DNA from: Isoetes taiwanensis
Taxonomy: Eukaryota > Streptophyta > Lycopodiopsida > Isoetales > Isoetaceae
NCBI GenBank assembly: GCA_021234155.1
Contig: JAJEKV010000014.1
Span: 15,906,872 to 15,970,871 of the forward strand
Direction: 5' to 3'
DNA length: 64,000 bases
Of the stretch, positions 11,552 through 21,353 are shown piece by piece; position 1 is the first letter of the stretch, and each line of letters starts with the position of its first letter. A program made the translations under genes and the position numbers. The notes beneath the pieces were generated by a model. That model was not told the DNA's origin, did not search any database, and saw only the letters and a program-made list of their open reading frames with translations.

Positions 11552-11896
11552 ATGCGAGGACCCTATGATTACTGCAGAATGGCGGATATTGCTGAGAAAA
11601 GTCTGAAATGCATAACTTTTCTGCAATCACAAGGTGGCAATAATTATAGAACTACTGGAAAGAAAAATGCAAATTACAGGAAAGTCCAAATGACTAAAGC
11701 ACCTAAAGCGAATCCTAGGATGCCATCGAGGGTTGCCTTGGATTCTAATATGACAGCAGATACAACAATGGGAACAGGGGCAAATACTAATGTTGAACAC
11801 ATTTCAGTTACACGGGAAGAGAATAAAGTCATTTCTTTAGTGGAAAGTACACCTGACAACATTGAATCCGTGGAGGAATCTCAGCTGAATAGCTGA
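11552..11896 (+). CDS. Unidentified 114-codon ORF
   Basis: Open frame with a Cys near the N-terminus ('GPYDYCRMADIAEKS'), a Lys/Asn-rich middle and a Thr/Glu-rich end. No domain recognised. It lies upstream of the ORF at 12,064-12,705 on the same strand, separated by about 170 AT-rich bases with a plausible acceptor, so the two could be exons of one repeat-borne gene. Coding status is uncertain. Confidence 0.25.
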   Translation: MRGPYDYCRMADIAEKSLKCITFLQSQGGNNYRTTGKKNANYRKVQMTKAPKANPRMPSRVALDSNMTADTTMGTGANTNVEHISVTREENKVISLVESTPDNIESVEESQLNS

Positions 11897-12063
11897 AGCT
11901 ACTAAGCTTTTTTTCAAAGAAAGGGTTATACCCTAGTCATTTCTATGTTCTTCCAGTTTAATCCTAGTTGAAGTTTAATAAAATACTAAAACAAAGTGAT
12001 GTTTTCACTTTTAAGCATTTAGTCATAAATATTTCTGTTACTGAATTTAAAATATGTCTGTAG

Positions 12064-12705
12064 GTTAACATTGGTATTTCAAGAAATATATCCAAGGATA
12101 TCAACCAAATCAAACATCTTGTCAAGAACATGGATAAAAAAGATGAAAGGATTATACATCTTACGTTCCTATCAAAAAGCCTTGACAAATTCAGGTTTAG
12201 AAATATCTTTGAAAGCCTTGACAAATTCAAGATTAGAAACATCTTTGAAATTGTATTGTTTGAGACTCTACAAGAAAAGGAAATGGAATTACTTGAAAAG
12301 ACTACATTTGGGTGGAGGTATGTGAATCAGATCAAACAGGTGATGTATAAACCATATAGAGTATTTGCTGAAGCAAAGAATAACAGGTGCCCATACACAA
12401 ATCCCAATATGTCCACCTACATTGATTCAAAAATTAGACATGTAAGAACTACGGACCTATCTATTGTCCATGACATTAAGCTGATTGAAAAAGGCATTAA
12501 TCATATTCTAGACTGCAGTTTCAGCGTACAGAAGTTCATGAAAGAATTCGAGGATCTTTGCAAACAATTCTTCATGGTACATAAATATGATCTCATAGAC
12601 ATTCAAGAAGGGGACATTCAGCAAATCAATGATATGCTATTACATTATGCACATATGGAAATTGTAGAATTCAGGAAAAACCTGCCAACAAAAAGGTTTC
12701 TATGA
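12064..12705 (+). CDS. Unidentified ORF, exon-like, helical
   Basis: An open frame runs from a good acceptor ('atgtctgtag', ending at 12,063) to the stop at 12,703-12,705, about 213 codons. It contains an internal duplication, 'SLDKFRFRNIFE' followed by 'SLDKFKIRNIFE'. The C-terminal half has 'NMSTYIDSKIRHV' and 'IVHDIKLIEKGI', which is vaguely like the start of some reverse-transcriptase domains, but no catalytic motif is present. The product is unknown; retroelement origin is only a suggestion. Confidence 0.3.
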   Translation, partial: VNIGISRNISKDINQIKHLVKNMDKKDERIIHLTFLSKSLDKFRFRNIFESLDKFKIRNIFEIVLFETLQEKEMELLEKTTFGWRYVNQIKQVMYKPYRVFAEAKNNRCPYTNPNMSTYIDSKIRHVRTTDLSIVHDIKLIEKGINHILDCSFSVQKFMKEFEDLCKQFFMVHKYDLIDIQEGDIQQINDMLLHYAHMEIVEFRKNLPTKRFL

Positions 12706-13049
12706 AATGACCCAATGGTCAAGAGAAATGTGCAATGATTGATTGATAACTTCATTAATATTAGGGACATGGGGTCTCGTAGCAGCAAAAGCTTCTGCAG
12801 GAGGTTCCGACAGGCTTCTTGCAACATCAGGTGTCGGAGCCTCAAAGGGATATCCATGGACTCAATATCCTTTAGCTGGAAACTTAACAATTGTTGAACC
12901 TGTGGCGGGAACTCAGGCGGGAGAAGTCAAGGAAGTCATCCATACAATACTCAACAGGCTCGTAGAGGGCTTCAGTCTTCCTCTTGTGCTTGAGATTGGC
13001 AATGATATGATATGTCCACATAATGTAGCAAAAGATACTCCTCTCTGTT

Positions 13050-13570
13050 GATATAGATTATGGGTAACATGTCCAGCCCAGTAAGCTTGGACCCCTAGTT
13101 TCGAGGTATTGGCATCTTCTCTGCCAACTGTTTCCATCGCACAAAGTCGTCTTGACTGATTCGCTCATCATCCTCTGAAGGCAAGGTAAGCTGCATCCTC
13201 TTCTTCTTTGCGGGTATGTCCTCGTCTTCCCATATTGGTCCATCAAGATGGCTATATAAGGCGAAGCGGACCTCAAAATAGTTCTGATCATTCCACTATA
13301 TGGTGGGAGGATCCGTAGCCCAGTGAATAATGCCATAGAGGATGTTGGAGGCATGTCGATCACCCCCCATCATCTGTAGCAAGATTAAGATATAGCTGAG
13401 AAGGGTCTTCGTATTGAATGCACGGGGGAACCATATCTTGGATGTAGAACGCGAAGAATGCGGCATAGTCAGGATGTGCCTGCATGTTGCTGATGAGATC
13501 TATATCCCGGAGCAGACTAGGGATGGAGAAGCTCAAAGGGAACTTGGGGATCCCAATGTTCTCTTTCCAG
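13050..13570 (-). pseudogene. Possible N-terminal-domain remnant of the H3-fold repeat protein
   Basis: On the minus strand from about 13,560 downward the reading gives 'IPKFPLSFSIPSLLRDI', 'HPDYAAFFAFYIQDMVPPC' and, after a shift, 'FALYSHLDGPIWEDED' and 'EDDERISQDDFVRWKQLAE'. Spacing and character resemble the N-terminal domain of the 56-kb copy ('IPYPIFHLSERFLIKLNLL', 'QPDQVMMLVKFYLPTC', 'PAYKYDEATQSFIWGEV'), so I think they are distant relatives. Stops and frameshifts are present. It lies downstream, in minus-strand terms, of the H3 core at 13.92-14.19 kb, so it belongs to a neighbouring copy rather than the same open frame. Confidence 0.35.
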
Positions 13571-13592
13571 GTACTATTGTTGGCACTTAGAG

Positions 13593-13840
13593 AAATCCAT
13601 AAGGCAAGAAGAAAGGAGCAGAAGGAGAGAAGGCGCTTGGAGGAGAAGAAAAAAGAGATTGAGAACTCTAAAAGTAAAGAGTAAGTTTAACTATGTTGAT
13701 TTCAGCGCCAACTATAGTTAACTCGTCGTTATTTATTTATTTATTTATTATAGTATTATTATTATTTTTTTTTTTTGTTTAAACAGAACAAAAAATTTAC
13801 ATGAACACCTATGCATGTACATAAGACTGAAAAGTCTATA
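13593..13840 (+). repeat. Dispersed repeat with K/E/R-rich exon end, copy 2
   Basis: Near-identical partner of 2,719-3,030. Here the open frame extends upstream and the (ATT)n block is short. The sequence ends at 'aaaagtctatattt', after which this copy continues into the 3' flank of the H3-like remnant, whereas copy 1 continues into the linker remnant. Confidence 0.65.
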
Positions 13841-13918
13841 TTTATAACAAAACAATAGATATACAATAATGTCACAGTGCAAAAGAAAGGTACAATGCCC
13901 ATGCTATTAATGGTCTCC

Positions 13919-14195
13919 TCAAATTCTCCGGGCAAGGTGCAAATCCTTCGACATTATTGTAACACGCTTGGCATGAATGGTACAAAGGTTCTCGTCTCCA
14001 AAAAAGGGCTACCAGGTAATCCTCGGTGACTTCCTGCAAGGCGAGGATGGCGTAGGTTTGGAATCTAAGGAAATCTTGAACTCTCGGACCATCTCCCAGA
14101 CCAACCGCTGAAATGGTAACTTGCGTAGCAGGAGCTTGGTGGACTTCTGGTATTTTCGAATGTCCCTCAGGACTACCGTGCCCGGGGATAGGTTC
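13919..14195 (-). pseudogene. Histone H3-like core, copy in repeat
   Basis: From 14,195 downward the minus strand reads '[20 protein letters not shown]', then '[20 protein letters not shown]', then after a one-base shift '[12 protein letters not shown]' and 'EDYLVALF', and after another shift 'GDENLCTIHAKRVTIMSKD' and 'LARRI' followed by a stop at 13,919-13,921. These are the histone H3 alphaN, alpha1, alpha2, loop and alpha3 segments in order (canonical: [58 protein letters not shown]). The H3 N-terminal tail is replaced at about 14,200 by unrelated AT-rich DNA. Two frameshifts make it a pseudogene. Identity as an H3 fold is strong; a normal histone gene is excluded by context and by the relative at 55 kb. 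Confidence 0.8.
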
Positions 14196-14219
14196 TGTAC
14201 GTACGAAATCTAAATTCCT

Positions 14220-14391
14220 GACGTATAAAGTTAAAAAATACGTATTTTTTTGAAAAAAATGTATTTTACGTATTTTTTAGTCGCCGGCTAGAAAAAAAAT
14301 TCCGCGTACGCGAAAGCTTCTAAACCGCGTACGCGAAAGTTTTTGCACGTACGCGAAACAGTAAAAATCGCATACGCGATTTTTTTTTTTT
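14220..14391. repeat. Array of CGCGTACGCG-type palindromes
   Basis: The 10-bp self-complementary word CGCGTACGCG occurs exactly at 14,303-14,312 and 14,326-14,335, and with one change at 14,346-14,355 (CACGTACGCG) and 14,369-14,378 (CGCATACGCG). Starts are 23, 20 and 23 bases apart, close to two helical turns. The preceding 60 bases carry 'acgta' words in an A/T-rich setting. The block replaces the tail of the H3-like remnant. It may be a terminal or subterminal region of a mobile element; no protein supports that. Confidence 0.7.
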
Positions 14392-15000
14392 TTGCGTTCG
14401 CTGATAGAGTTCATATCCACCCATAACAATCATTCAGAATGTGTATATAGCGCCATTTTGAGATTCCTCAAAACTCGAATTGCCTGTAAGATGAATGATC
14501 CAATTTCTGCAAGGAGGCTTACCTGTTATTATCAAGGTCTGGTGTGCCCTTTTAAACAATGTCTGCCATTGACGATCTTAACCATGTTAGCCGAAAGACC
14601 AAGCATTGAATGCAATTGTTCTTTGCTAAAAAATCATGATAGAGACATGGTTAAACAAGTAATGAAATATATAACCTCGATCTTTCCACAGCCTGGGACC
14701 ACATTATATGGAGCTAGAATGGAATATAAGCGTCAGATGTTGCTAAAGCGATGCCACCAGATAGATGGTGATAGAGATATTCGAATATTGAATGGCCTTT
14801 TCTAACAATATTGAATGGCTTTTTTAAGCCATATTCCAAATGGTTATCATCAAGCCATCTGCAAGGCACCGATGAAAAGTCTGAATGAGACTCATGACGA
14901 GGATCCAATCCATCTGATCCTATACATCAAGGAGCATATATTAACAGGATTGAAGAGAAGATTATCAACAGAAGGCAATAAGATTTACAGAACATAAAAG
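14392..15000 (+). CDS. Unidentified ORF pair (137 and 60 codons)
   Basis: A 137-codon frame (14,392-14,805) is followed by a frame from 14,815 to 14,997. A 24-base segment around the junction is repeated ('atattgaatggcctttt' then 'atattgaatggctttttt'), which shifts the frame, so these may be one coding region broken by a small duplication. Visible features are two Cys pairs in the first frame and charged helices in the second. No family recognised. Confidence 0.3.
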
Positions 15001-15339
15001 CATTGAACAATAGGATACCAGCTGTACTCGGCCTCGAACTGGAACAACTTTGTCTCCTCCCTACAAATATTAGCTCGCTGAAATGCTCCAGCCATGTTGC
15101 ACTCTTGGAGCATTCAGGGCCAGAAAAAAATCTCAAGATGCCACCTGTAAATTCCACCAATACCAATAAACAACAATGCAAGCCACGAAGTTTTTACCTG
15201 ACATGTTTTCCCTACTAAGAAACGTCCAGAGAGCAAAGATTCTTCAAAGGAGCAAGTAGGAAACCCATGTGAGATGAACCGAGGACCTGGAGTAGCCACA
15301 GGAAAACTTCCAATTCCAAGATCTGATACGCAATGTTCA

Positions 15340-18300
15340 TTTTGTAGTACCCTTGAAAATGACTCTTTGTAGTCATCAAAATCCTCAAGCACATTACGCA
15401 ATGGGCACTTGCCAGTGTTTCAGAATCAGGCGGTGGTAAAGAGTCAATGATATGCTCGTGTGCTTCCAAAGGTAAATGGTATACATTGTCTTCATTTGCA
15501 TCAGCAATCAAATCTACTTTTGCGCTTATGACGAGGTGTGAATAACAATTAACATCAGGCATATTACTTAACAGCTCGTATCTATCTTCGCCAAGGAACT
15601 TGTAATATTTACCTGTTAGAATTACCTCTTGCCTGCTAAATTTTGAACCCCAGTAATCTTCAAATGCATTTTCTACCACGTGTTTCGGTTCAATACACTT
15701 CACAATCCAGAAATCAACATTTTCTTCATTATTTTCTTCCGCATTTATTAAAATTGTCACCAACTTCTACTAGTTCTGCTTTCCACTGGTTGTCCCCTTC
15801 GTATTGGACATGAGTCACAGTTGCCTCTTTTTGCATGATCTCAGGCTTCAAAGTTGAATATGTATACCGACAAAGTCTCTTCGAATGCTTACACCTATTC
15901 CATAACTCCTTCCAATAGTTTGTACAAAAGCAAGACAAAGCTCTGTGAGCCACCATAGTAGGCCTATCTCGACAAATTGGTCTGATAGAATGGATGTTTT
16001 GGGTCCCCTTCAAAATATCACAATCATACTTTATCCTCCTGCAAACATCACCTACCTTTACAAGCCAAAATACCCTGCGCAAACACACAAAGGCTACATT
16101 AGCAACATAGACAACATAGACATTCTTTGTGCATCTATTATTGAACTTTAAACTGCTTTTGGCAGCTGCAAGGAATTGCATATGGTACTGCAGTCTAATA
16201 GATTATGTTGGGCATAATGGCCTTTTGTTTACTGCAATAGCCATGCCTATAAGTAGCACTTAAGCACACATAGTAAATGAAAGACTTTCAGCATGCATAA
16301 GAAATAATTCAATGCATTGCCCTTGCCAATCCTACTTCTCAATCTAGCATGAATTAGTGCGCGTACCTGATGATGTTGTTGTCTTTGGTGCCTCTCTTCA
16401 CTCTGAAATACCAAACTAAGAAATGAACTGCATCCTCAGCATTCCTAAGAGGTGTACTATCTCGCTTCAGCATCTCACTCGTTAATATCCTCTTTATGAC
16501 AGCCCCAGCGCCATCGTGTTCCCCTTTGCCATGGCATGATGCAAAAAAATTCCAGCCAATCTTGACATCATTAGCTTGATAAAACCTACCTAAATAGTAA
16601 AAGGCCCTCGAAGATTTGAACTGTGATGCACATCCGTCGGACCAAAAAATATGTTTTGAATATTTTACACCTTTACTTATCAAATAACCAGCATGCTTTT
16701 GGAGGCAATGTTGTATGAATAAAGTGTCATGCTCTTGATCGTCCGACATGTAAAAATGACTTTCTTTCACAAGTTTGCGACAACCTACGATAAGATTAGG
16801 ATCTTCACCTTCGTTTGTATGTCTGTAAGAAATGTGCACAAGTATTGAACATTGTTCGTTCCTCCAATGCATTGTTTGTTATCTCTTGCTGAATTTTGAA
16901 TGTATAATTCTCGGCGAAGTCAATGACAGACACGACCGTGTCTTTTGGGAATGTTTGTAAACATTCCTTGAACTGAGAAGCCTGCCACCGTGTCGTATGA
17001 TTGTGAGGAATGAATTGCTTTGTGACTGCATCTGCATGTTCCACAAACTCATGCAAGGAAGCGTTCTTGTAAGCCAACTTCATCACATCCTTGCTTTTGA
17101 CAATTGGTTTTCCCGATTTGCCAACATCCTTCACATAAGTTTCTTTGACCTGCAACATAATAGACTACTCAGCCAATGCATGCATTAACCAAAATATATA
17201 GTTCGTCAATAGATCAATCCAACATCATTCCACAAAAACATAGGCTGGAATTACAGGACAAATACACTAACAAAACAGAATTAACTATTCAATGCAAAAA
17301 AGAAAATTGATTACAAATTCTAAAAGACTATCAATGAAATGATAGAGTCGTTACCTTCTCGAAGTTCTTCCAGTGTAACTTTATTGTCTTCCTCTTTTCT
17401 TTCGGACATTTCTGGAATAATTTCAGCCCACAATCAGCACACTCCATAGTCAAACACTTAGAGTTATGCCAATCTGTAGTCTCTTGCTTAGGACACACCA
17501 TAGACCTCCACATATCACTAACATTGTTGAAGGTGTGTTCGCTTGCTGCACAAGTTGGGCCTGGACCACAAATAGAACACTTGCATGTACAATTTGGACC
17601 GTGAATGTTAGGATCACGTCTTACTTTATTAATTGTTTGCCTGACAAACTCCCTTCTCATATGGTAAATGCAGCAACGCGTTTCCCTTTCCTTAAGCCTT
17701 TTGACAAACTTAGGCTTCAAAGCTTCAAACAATCTAAGCCCTATCTTCATGTCCGGATATTGACGTTTGAATCTTCTATAGAACATGATCTGCAATTCAA
17801 AGAATAGAAGGTAAGTCACGAAATGTTATTTCTAGCAAAAGATAAAAATTAGATACACAGTGTCTCTTTTAGTAAGTGAATGGGATGCAGATTATACGGC
17901 TTTGCTATCTTTTGACCGTTACTATGTCTCCTCAACTTAATCACCTGCCTTTTATTTGGAGAGACTCTAGTTTCAGAAATCCAAAAGTTGTGTACCTTTT
18001 CACGGTCCGAATCAGAAAGCCTATCAGATCTGCTCTTCCTCTTGAACATGGACCAAGGTCCTCCAAATTCAGCGCGTTTCCTTTTGTCCAATCGGACATA
18101 CCACAGCCCTTCTCTTCATGTTCAAGGCCTTTGCAACCGCTGATCGATTGCTGCATGAATTGACTGCCATCATCAAAGTAGATGACCTAGCTTGATTAAC
18201 ATCTATAGTCCTGCCACGTTTTTTGCTTTGAAGAGTCTCTTTCACGTTCTCAACAACATGCTTGTATACATTAAGTGCCTTATTCCCAATGATGTCAAAT

Positions 18301-18425
18301 TCGGTAATCGTTTGGCCACCACGGATATGACTTCCTTTCTATCATTAGAATCCAAATTCAAGCATACCTCATTGATGAAATCCACAATAACCTTCGAAAG
18401 CTTTTGTTTCTTCCTAATGGTCAAT
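15340..18425 (-). pseudogene. RNase H-like transposase-like protein, copy B (multi-exon, frameshifted)
   Basis: Read on the minus strand: a helical N-terminus (18,425-18,240), an HTH-like 'SNRSAVAKALNM' (near 18,130), 'FWISETRVSPNKR' (near 17,960), an exon 17,352-17,790 with 'KERETRCCIYHMRREFV' and the cluster 'HGPNCTCKCSICGPGPTC' plus 'SDMWRSMVCPK', an exon from 17,150 with 'VVSVIDFAENYTF' (near 16,910), then in the next frame 'HWRNEQCSILVHISY', 'FWSDGCASQFKSSRAF' (near 16,630) and 'CHGKGEHDGAGAVIKR' (near 16,510), donor near 16,366, and a C-terminal domain (16,180-15,420) with 'VGDNF' and 'GKYYKFLGEDRYELL'. Both Asp residues and the final motif are intact. A one-base shift near 16,872 and others in the C-terminal part make it a pseudogene unless the region is misread. 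This is the best-preserved copy in the window. Confidence 0.65.
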
Positions 18426-18429
18426 CCTT

Positions 18430-19053
18430 AGTGGTGCTATTATGCGATTGAAGGCCGACTTTTAAAGAATCCCTTTTCTTCTTCCTCGCAATTTCTTTTT
18501 TGGCGACTAATATTCTTCTACATGCGGTGTTAGGAGATATACAATTGCAGACCTTCTTTGCAACCTTTGTTTGTTACCACGAGTCCCATTAATTTTATCA
18601 TTGGCGGAGATGATATTACCTCATATGCCTTCAAATCGGTGGAAATTTGAGTCTGCATGTCATTGTCATTGGGAATGCCATCTTCTGTATCTAATTTTCG
18701 AATGGAATGTTGGATGTGAATTCCTAGAGCAGAAGCAAGCTCATTTGGATCTTGGCCTCCAAACCGAGATGTGAATTCGGCTGCATAGAGGGAAACAAAA
18801 TCCATTGAATTCCAGGCCAAGAGCTCTGGAAATCTCCAAAACAAAGAAATTTTCCATCCAAATTTTTGAAAACGATTTGGAGCTGGTAGAATCCGCCAGA
18901 AAGCGGGAGAACCATCCCACGGTTTCGGATCGATGACATGGCCAACGAACTTGCTAACTGGGAGATTTTGGTTTCGCGCTCTCTGAACAAAAAAGGCTCG
19001 TCAAATTTTTTTTCTTGACGGGCTAAAATTTTCATTGAACTCAAGTAAAGCAC
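18430..19053 (-). other. Possible first exons upstream of copy B
   Basis: Two overlapping minus-strand frames occur here. One includes 'FVSLYAAEFTSRFGGQDP' and a Glu/Asp-rich stretch. They lie where the 5' part of copy B would be, but I cannot match them to copies A or C. They could be coding, UTR, or unrelated. Confidence 0.2.
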
Positions 19054-19063
19054 TCATAAAGCA

Positions 19064-20083
19064 CTATATGTCCAGGACACGAAAATTGGCCCCCAACTCC
19101 ACGCTTACACCCTCCCCTGTCCAGCAAAAGGAGCGAGATCTTTGTGCAAACTTAACACTTGAGTGTTGAGATTTCTGCCCATTAGAGAAACTTGAGTTCA
19201 TGTCAATAGATTGTGATGACCACTTTGGTCCAAGTGGAGATAAAGATGGTAGAGGAGCAAGCCCTGTGCGTGGATATCTCATGCATTTCAAAGGGGAATT
19301 TGATGCTGCCAAATGCTCAACCTCTACTGGTAACGACCTTTCTGTTGGTTCTTCCACCTTTGTGGAATGGAGCAGTGGGCCATCTGTATTATTCCTTTTG
19401 GCTAATGTCAATTCCCAGATCCTAGCCCATTCTGAAGCACATAGAGTCCTGTCTTCAGGGCATACTCTGGTAGATGTATAAACTTTGCTAGCAGCAATTG
19501 CAGATATTGCAGAATCAGCATCGACATAGTCTAATAAATTGTTCATCTCCTTACTTCCTGAGGGTGATAACATCTGTTTAAATAGCGACGTCTTCTTCCA
19601 TATAGGATATGTATGAGATCCCCCAAGCGCCATCGAAAACCCTTCTCGTTTATTGACATTTTCAGTAGGTATACTTTGAGAAGTAACGTGTGAAGGAGAG
19701 TCAAAACTTATAATGTTAGAAGATGGTTTTCCTGAATTTTGTGGGAGCCTAGGGATTTGTCCTATTTGTACTTTATCACCATTGGCAACATCTATATCTG
19801 ATTGATGACTAGATGGATATTCCCACACACCATTGGATACATCTGTTGTATCAAAAGATAACTCACATGTGCACTGATACAACTCTGAAATATTCTTCCA
19901 GTTGGCTTTTACAGGAAGTCTCATATCCAAACCCACTGTCATGTTACCAGTAGTCAAGCTTCTGGAGTCATTCTCAAATGCAGTGCTATGAACACAATCA
20001 GTCTGCCTAGTATTGTCATGTGCATTAGTAATAACATCTGCATCATCTATATCTTCTTCAAAAGATGGTCGTATTAGACTCAT
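19064..20083 (-). CDS. Unidentified 339-codon ORF, Ser/Asp-rich
   Basis: The longest uninterrupted unknown frame in the window, with an ATG at 20,083. The product is hydrophilic and probably disordered, with an acidic N-terminus ('SFEEDIDDADVI'), a central 'LFKQMLSPSGSKEMNNLLDY' helix, 'AISAIAASKVYTS' and a Pro-rich 'GLAPLPSLSPLGPKWSS'. No domain recognised. A 339-codon frame in AT-rich DNA is unlikely by chance, so this is probably a true exon, either of a host gene or carried within a mobile element. The LRR and FMO fragments lie just upstream on the same strand. Confidence 0.5.
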   Translation of the reverse strand: MSLIRPSFEEDIDDADVITNAHDNTRQTDCVHSTAFENDSRSLTTGNMTVGLDMRLPVKANWKNISELYQCTCELSFDTTDVSNGVWEYPSSHQSDIDVANGDKVQIGQIPRLPQNSGKPSSNIISFDSPSHVTSQSIPTENVNKREGFSMALGGSHTYPIWKKTSLFKQMLSPSGSKEMNNLLDYVDADSAISAIAASKVYTSTRVCPEDRTLCASEWARIWELTLAKRNNTDGPLLHSTKVEEPTERSLPVEVEHLAASNSPLKCMRYPRTGLAPLPSLSPLGPKWSSQSIDMNSSFSNGQKSQHSSVKFAQRSRSFCWTGEGVSVELGANFRVLDI

Positions 20084-20650
20084 AACTGGATGGATTTATG
20101 GCTATTCATTATGAAGCTAATGTATATTTGTCACTCCAAAACTATAAAACAACTATAATAGTCATCTCTTGGAATACATATCGAAATACCCTGTTTCATG
20201 GACATGGACAAAAGCAAATAAGAAAGCCTTCTATTTCACTGGTCTGTCGCATTCATAGAAGAATAATAGAACAATGAGGAACAGAGCTTGATAAGTCAAA
20301 CATGTAACCAGACCTTTCAGAAAAAACCTTGGCAAATTAGTCAATTTGATGACTATATCAGCTTCACAAAAAGCATTGCATGATCTGCCATAAATAGCAG
20401 TCGATTAAGTTTGGTACCAATATACGTCTTCCGACAGCAAAGACACTACCAGCAAGAGACACATTCCAATAATCATAATTCACAGAAATTGCAGACCAAA
20501 CAGCAGAAGACAGAAACATTATATAAGAATATATGTAATGAAATTATGGATTACATACAACATTTATAACCTTTCCAAATTAAACCCTACTCGACATAGA
20601 AAGCTCATAAATAATATGAGACCTGTTGTAATTCCAAATCAACCACTTAC

Positions 20651-20926
20651 AGAGATGTAACGGGAGAGTTCACTTCGTTGCCTGCGCATTTTACACCCCT
20701 CCATTTTGAACAACATGGATCTCCCACCCAGCTATTAAGACTTAATTGGAGGTCCACCGACGACAGTTTTGAATGCAAGAAGAGCTTGGGTTATAGACAA
20801 CCAAAATGGAGAATAAATGGTAGCCAGCAGGGCCTTTATAACGAAAGAAGGAATAGAAAGAATGTTGAACCTAGGTACCCATAATGCGCCCCAGATACCA
20901 GGATTTGAGGAATTTACAGAGCCCAA
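20651..20926 (-). pseudogene. LRR-protein N-terminal exon fragment (LRRNT type)
   Basis: On the minus strand the sequence reads 'QALLAFKTVVGGPPIKS' and, after a one-base shift, 'LNSWVGDPCCSKWRGVKC' and 'VTSL' before a donor GTAAGTGG at 20,650. This is the N-terminal cap of plant LRR receptor-like proteins and kinases (ALLAFK ... LSSWVG..CC.W.GV.C...VTSL). Only this exon is present; no LRR units follow. The shift and the isolated position mark it as a gene fragment. Confidence 0.65.
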
Positions 20927-20936
20927 GAAGGAGATT

Positions 20937-21238
20937 TTAGAGATCCAAATTTGATCCTAGGGAGAACATCAAACTTAACAGCATAGTTATAAAAATAATC
21001 CATGACCCGATCCTGGGAGGCACATTCAAGAGTGTTCTGAGGCCAAGGAAAGTCAGAGAACTGGTAAGCAACGCTAGGGGTCTACAGCTTGGTTGTGGAA
21101 AATGTGCAGTGCCAAACCTCTCTGATCTCGTCTTGGGCTTCCAAAACCACCGGATCTAAATCATGGTCAAGCAAATGCTTGCAGGCGCACATGCCACTCA
21201 TTCCTACTCCGATGATGCAAAGTTTTTTTGGCCCCCAT
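20937..21238 (-). pseudogene. Flavin-containing monooxygenase N-terminal fragment
   Basis: From ATG at 21,238 the minus strand begins MGAKK, then after a seven-A run in which one base is out of phase reads 'LCIIGVGMSGMCACKHLL', 'PVVLEAQDEI', 'FSTTKL', a stop, 'TPSVAYQFSDFPWPQ', and 'VMDYFYNYAVKFDVL'. This matches plant FMO N-termini: the GxGxxG FAD-binding loop, the 'TTKLQTP' motif (Gln codon now TAG) and 'FSDFPWP'. The enzyme family oxygenates small N/S compounds or auxin and pipecolate intermediates using FAD and NADPH. Only about 100 residues of a roughly 500-residue protein remain, and it adjoins the LRR fragment. Confidence 0.75.
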
Positions 21239-21353
21239 AATAGCTCGAGCTCTAGAGTGACCAGATAACTGGCAGGGCAGATAAATCACGTACCTAATCA
21301 TAACGCATGAGACCACTAGTTTACATGCAACAATGGGTTTGGAGCAGTCATCA

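Noticed and set aside
14303-14378. CRISPR-like array
   Set aside because: The repeats are only 10 bp, spacers about 10-13 bp, and the host is eukaryotic; a binding-site array is the better reading.
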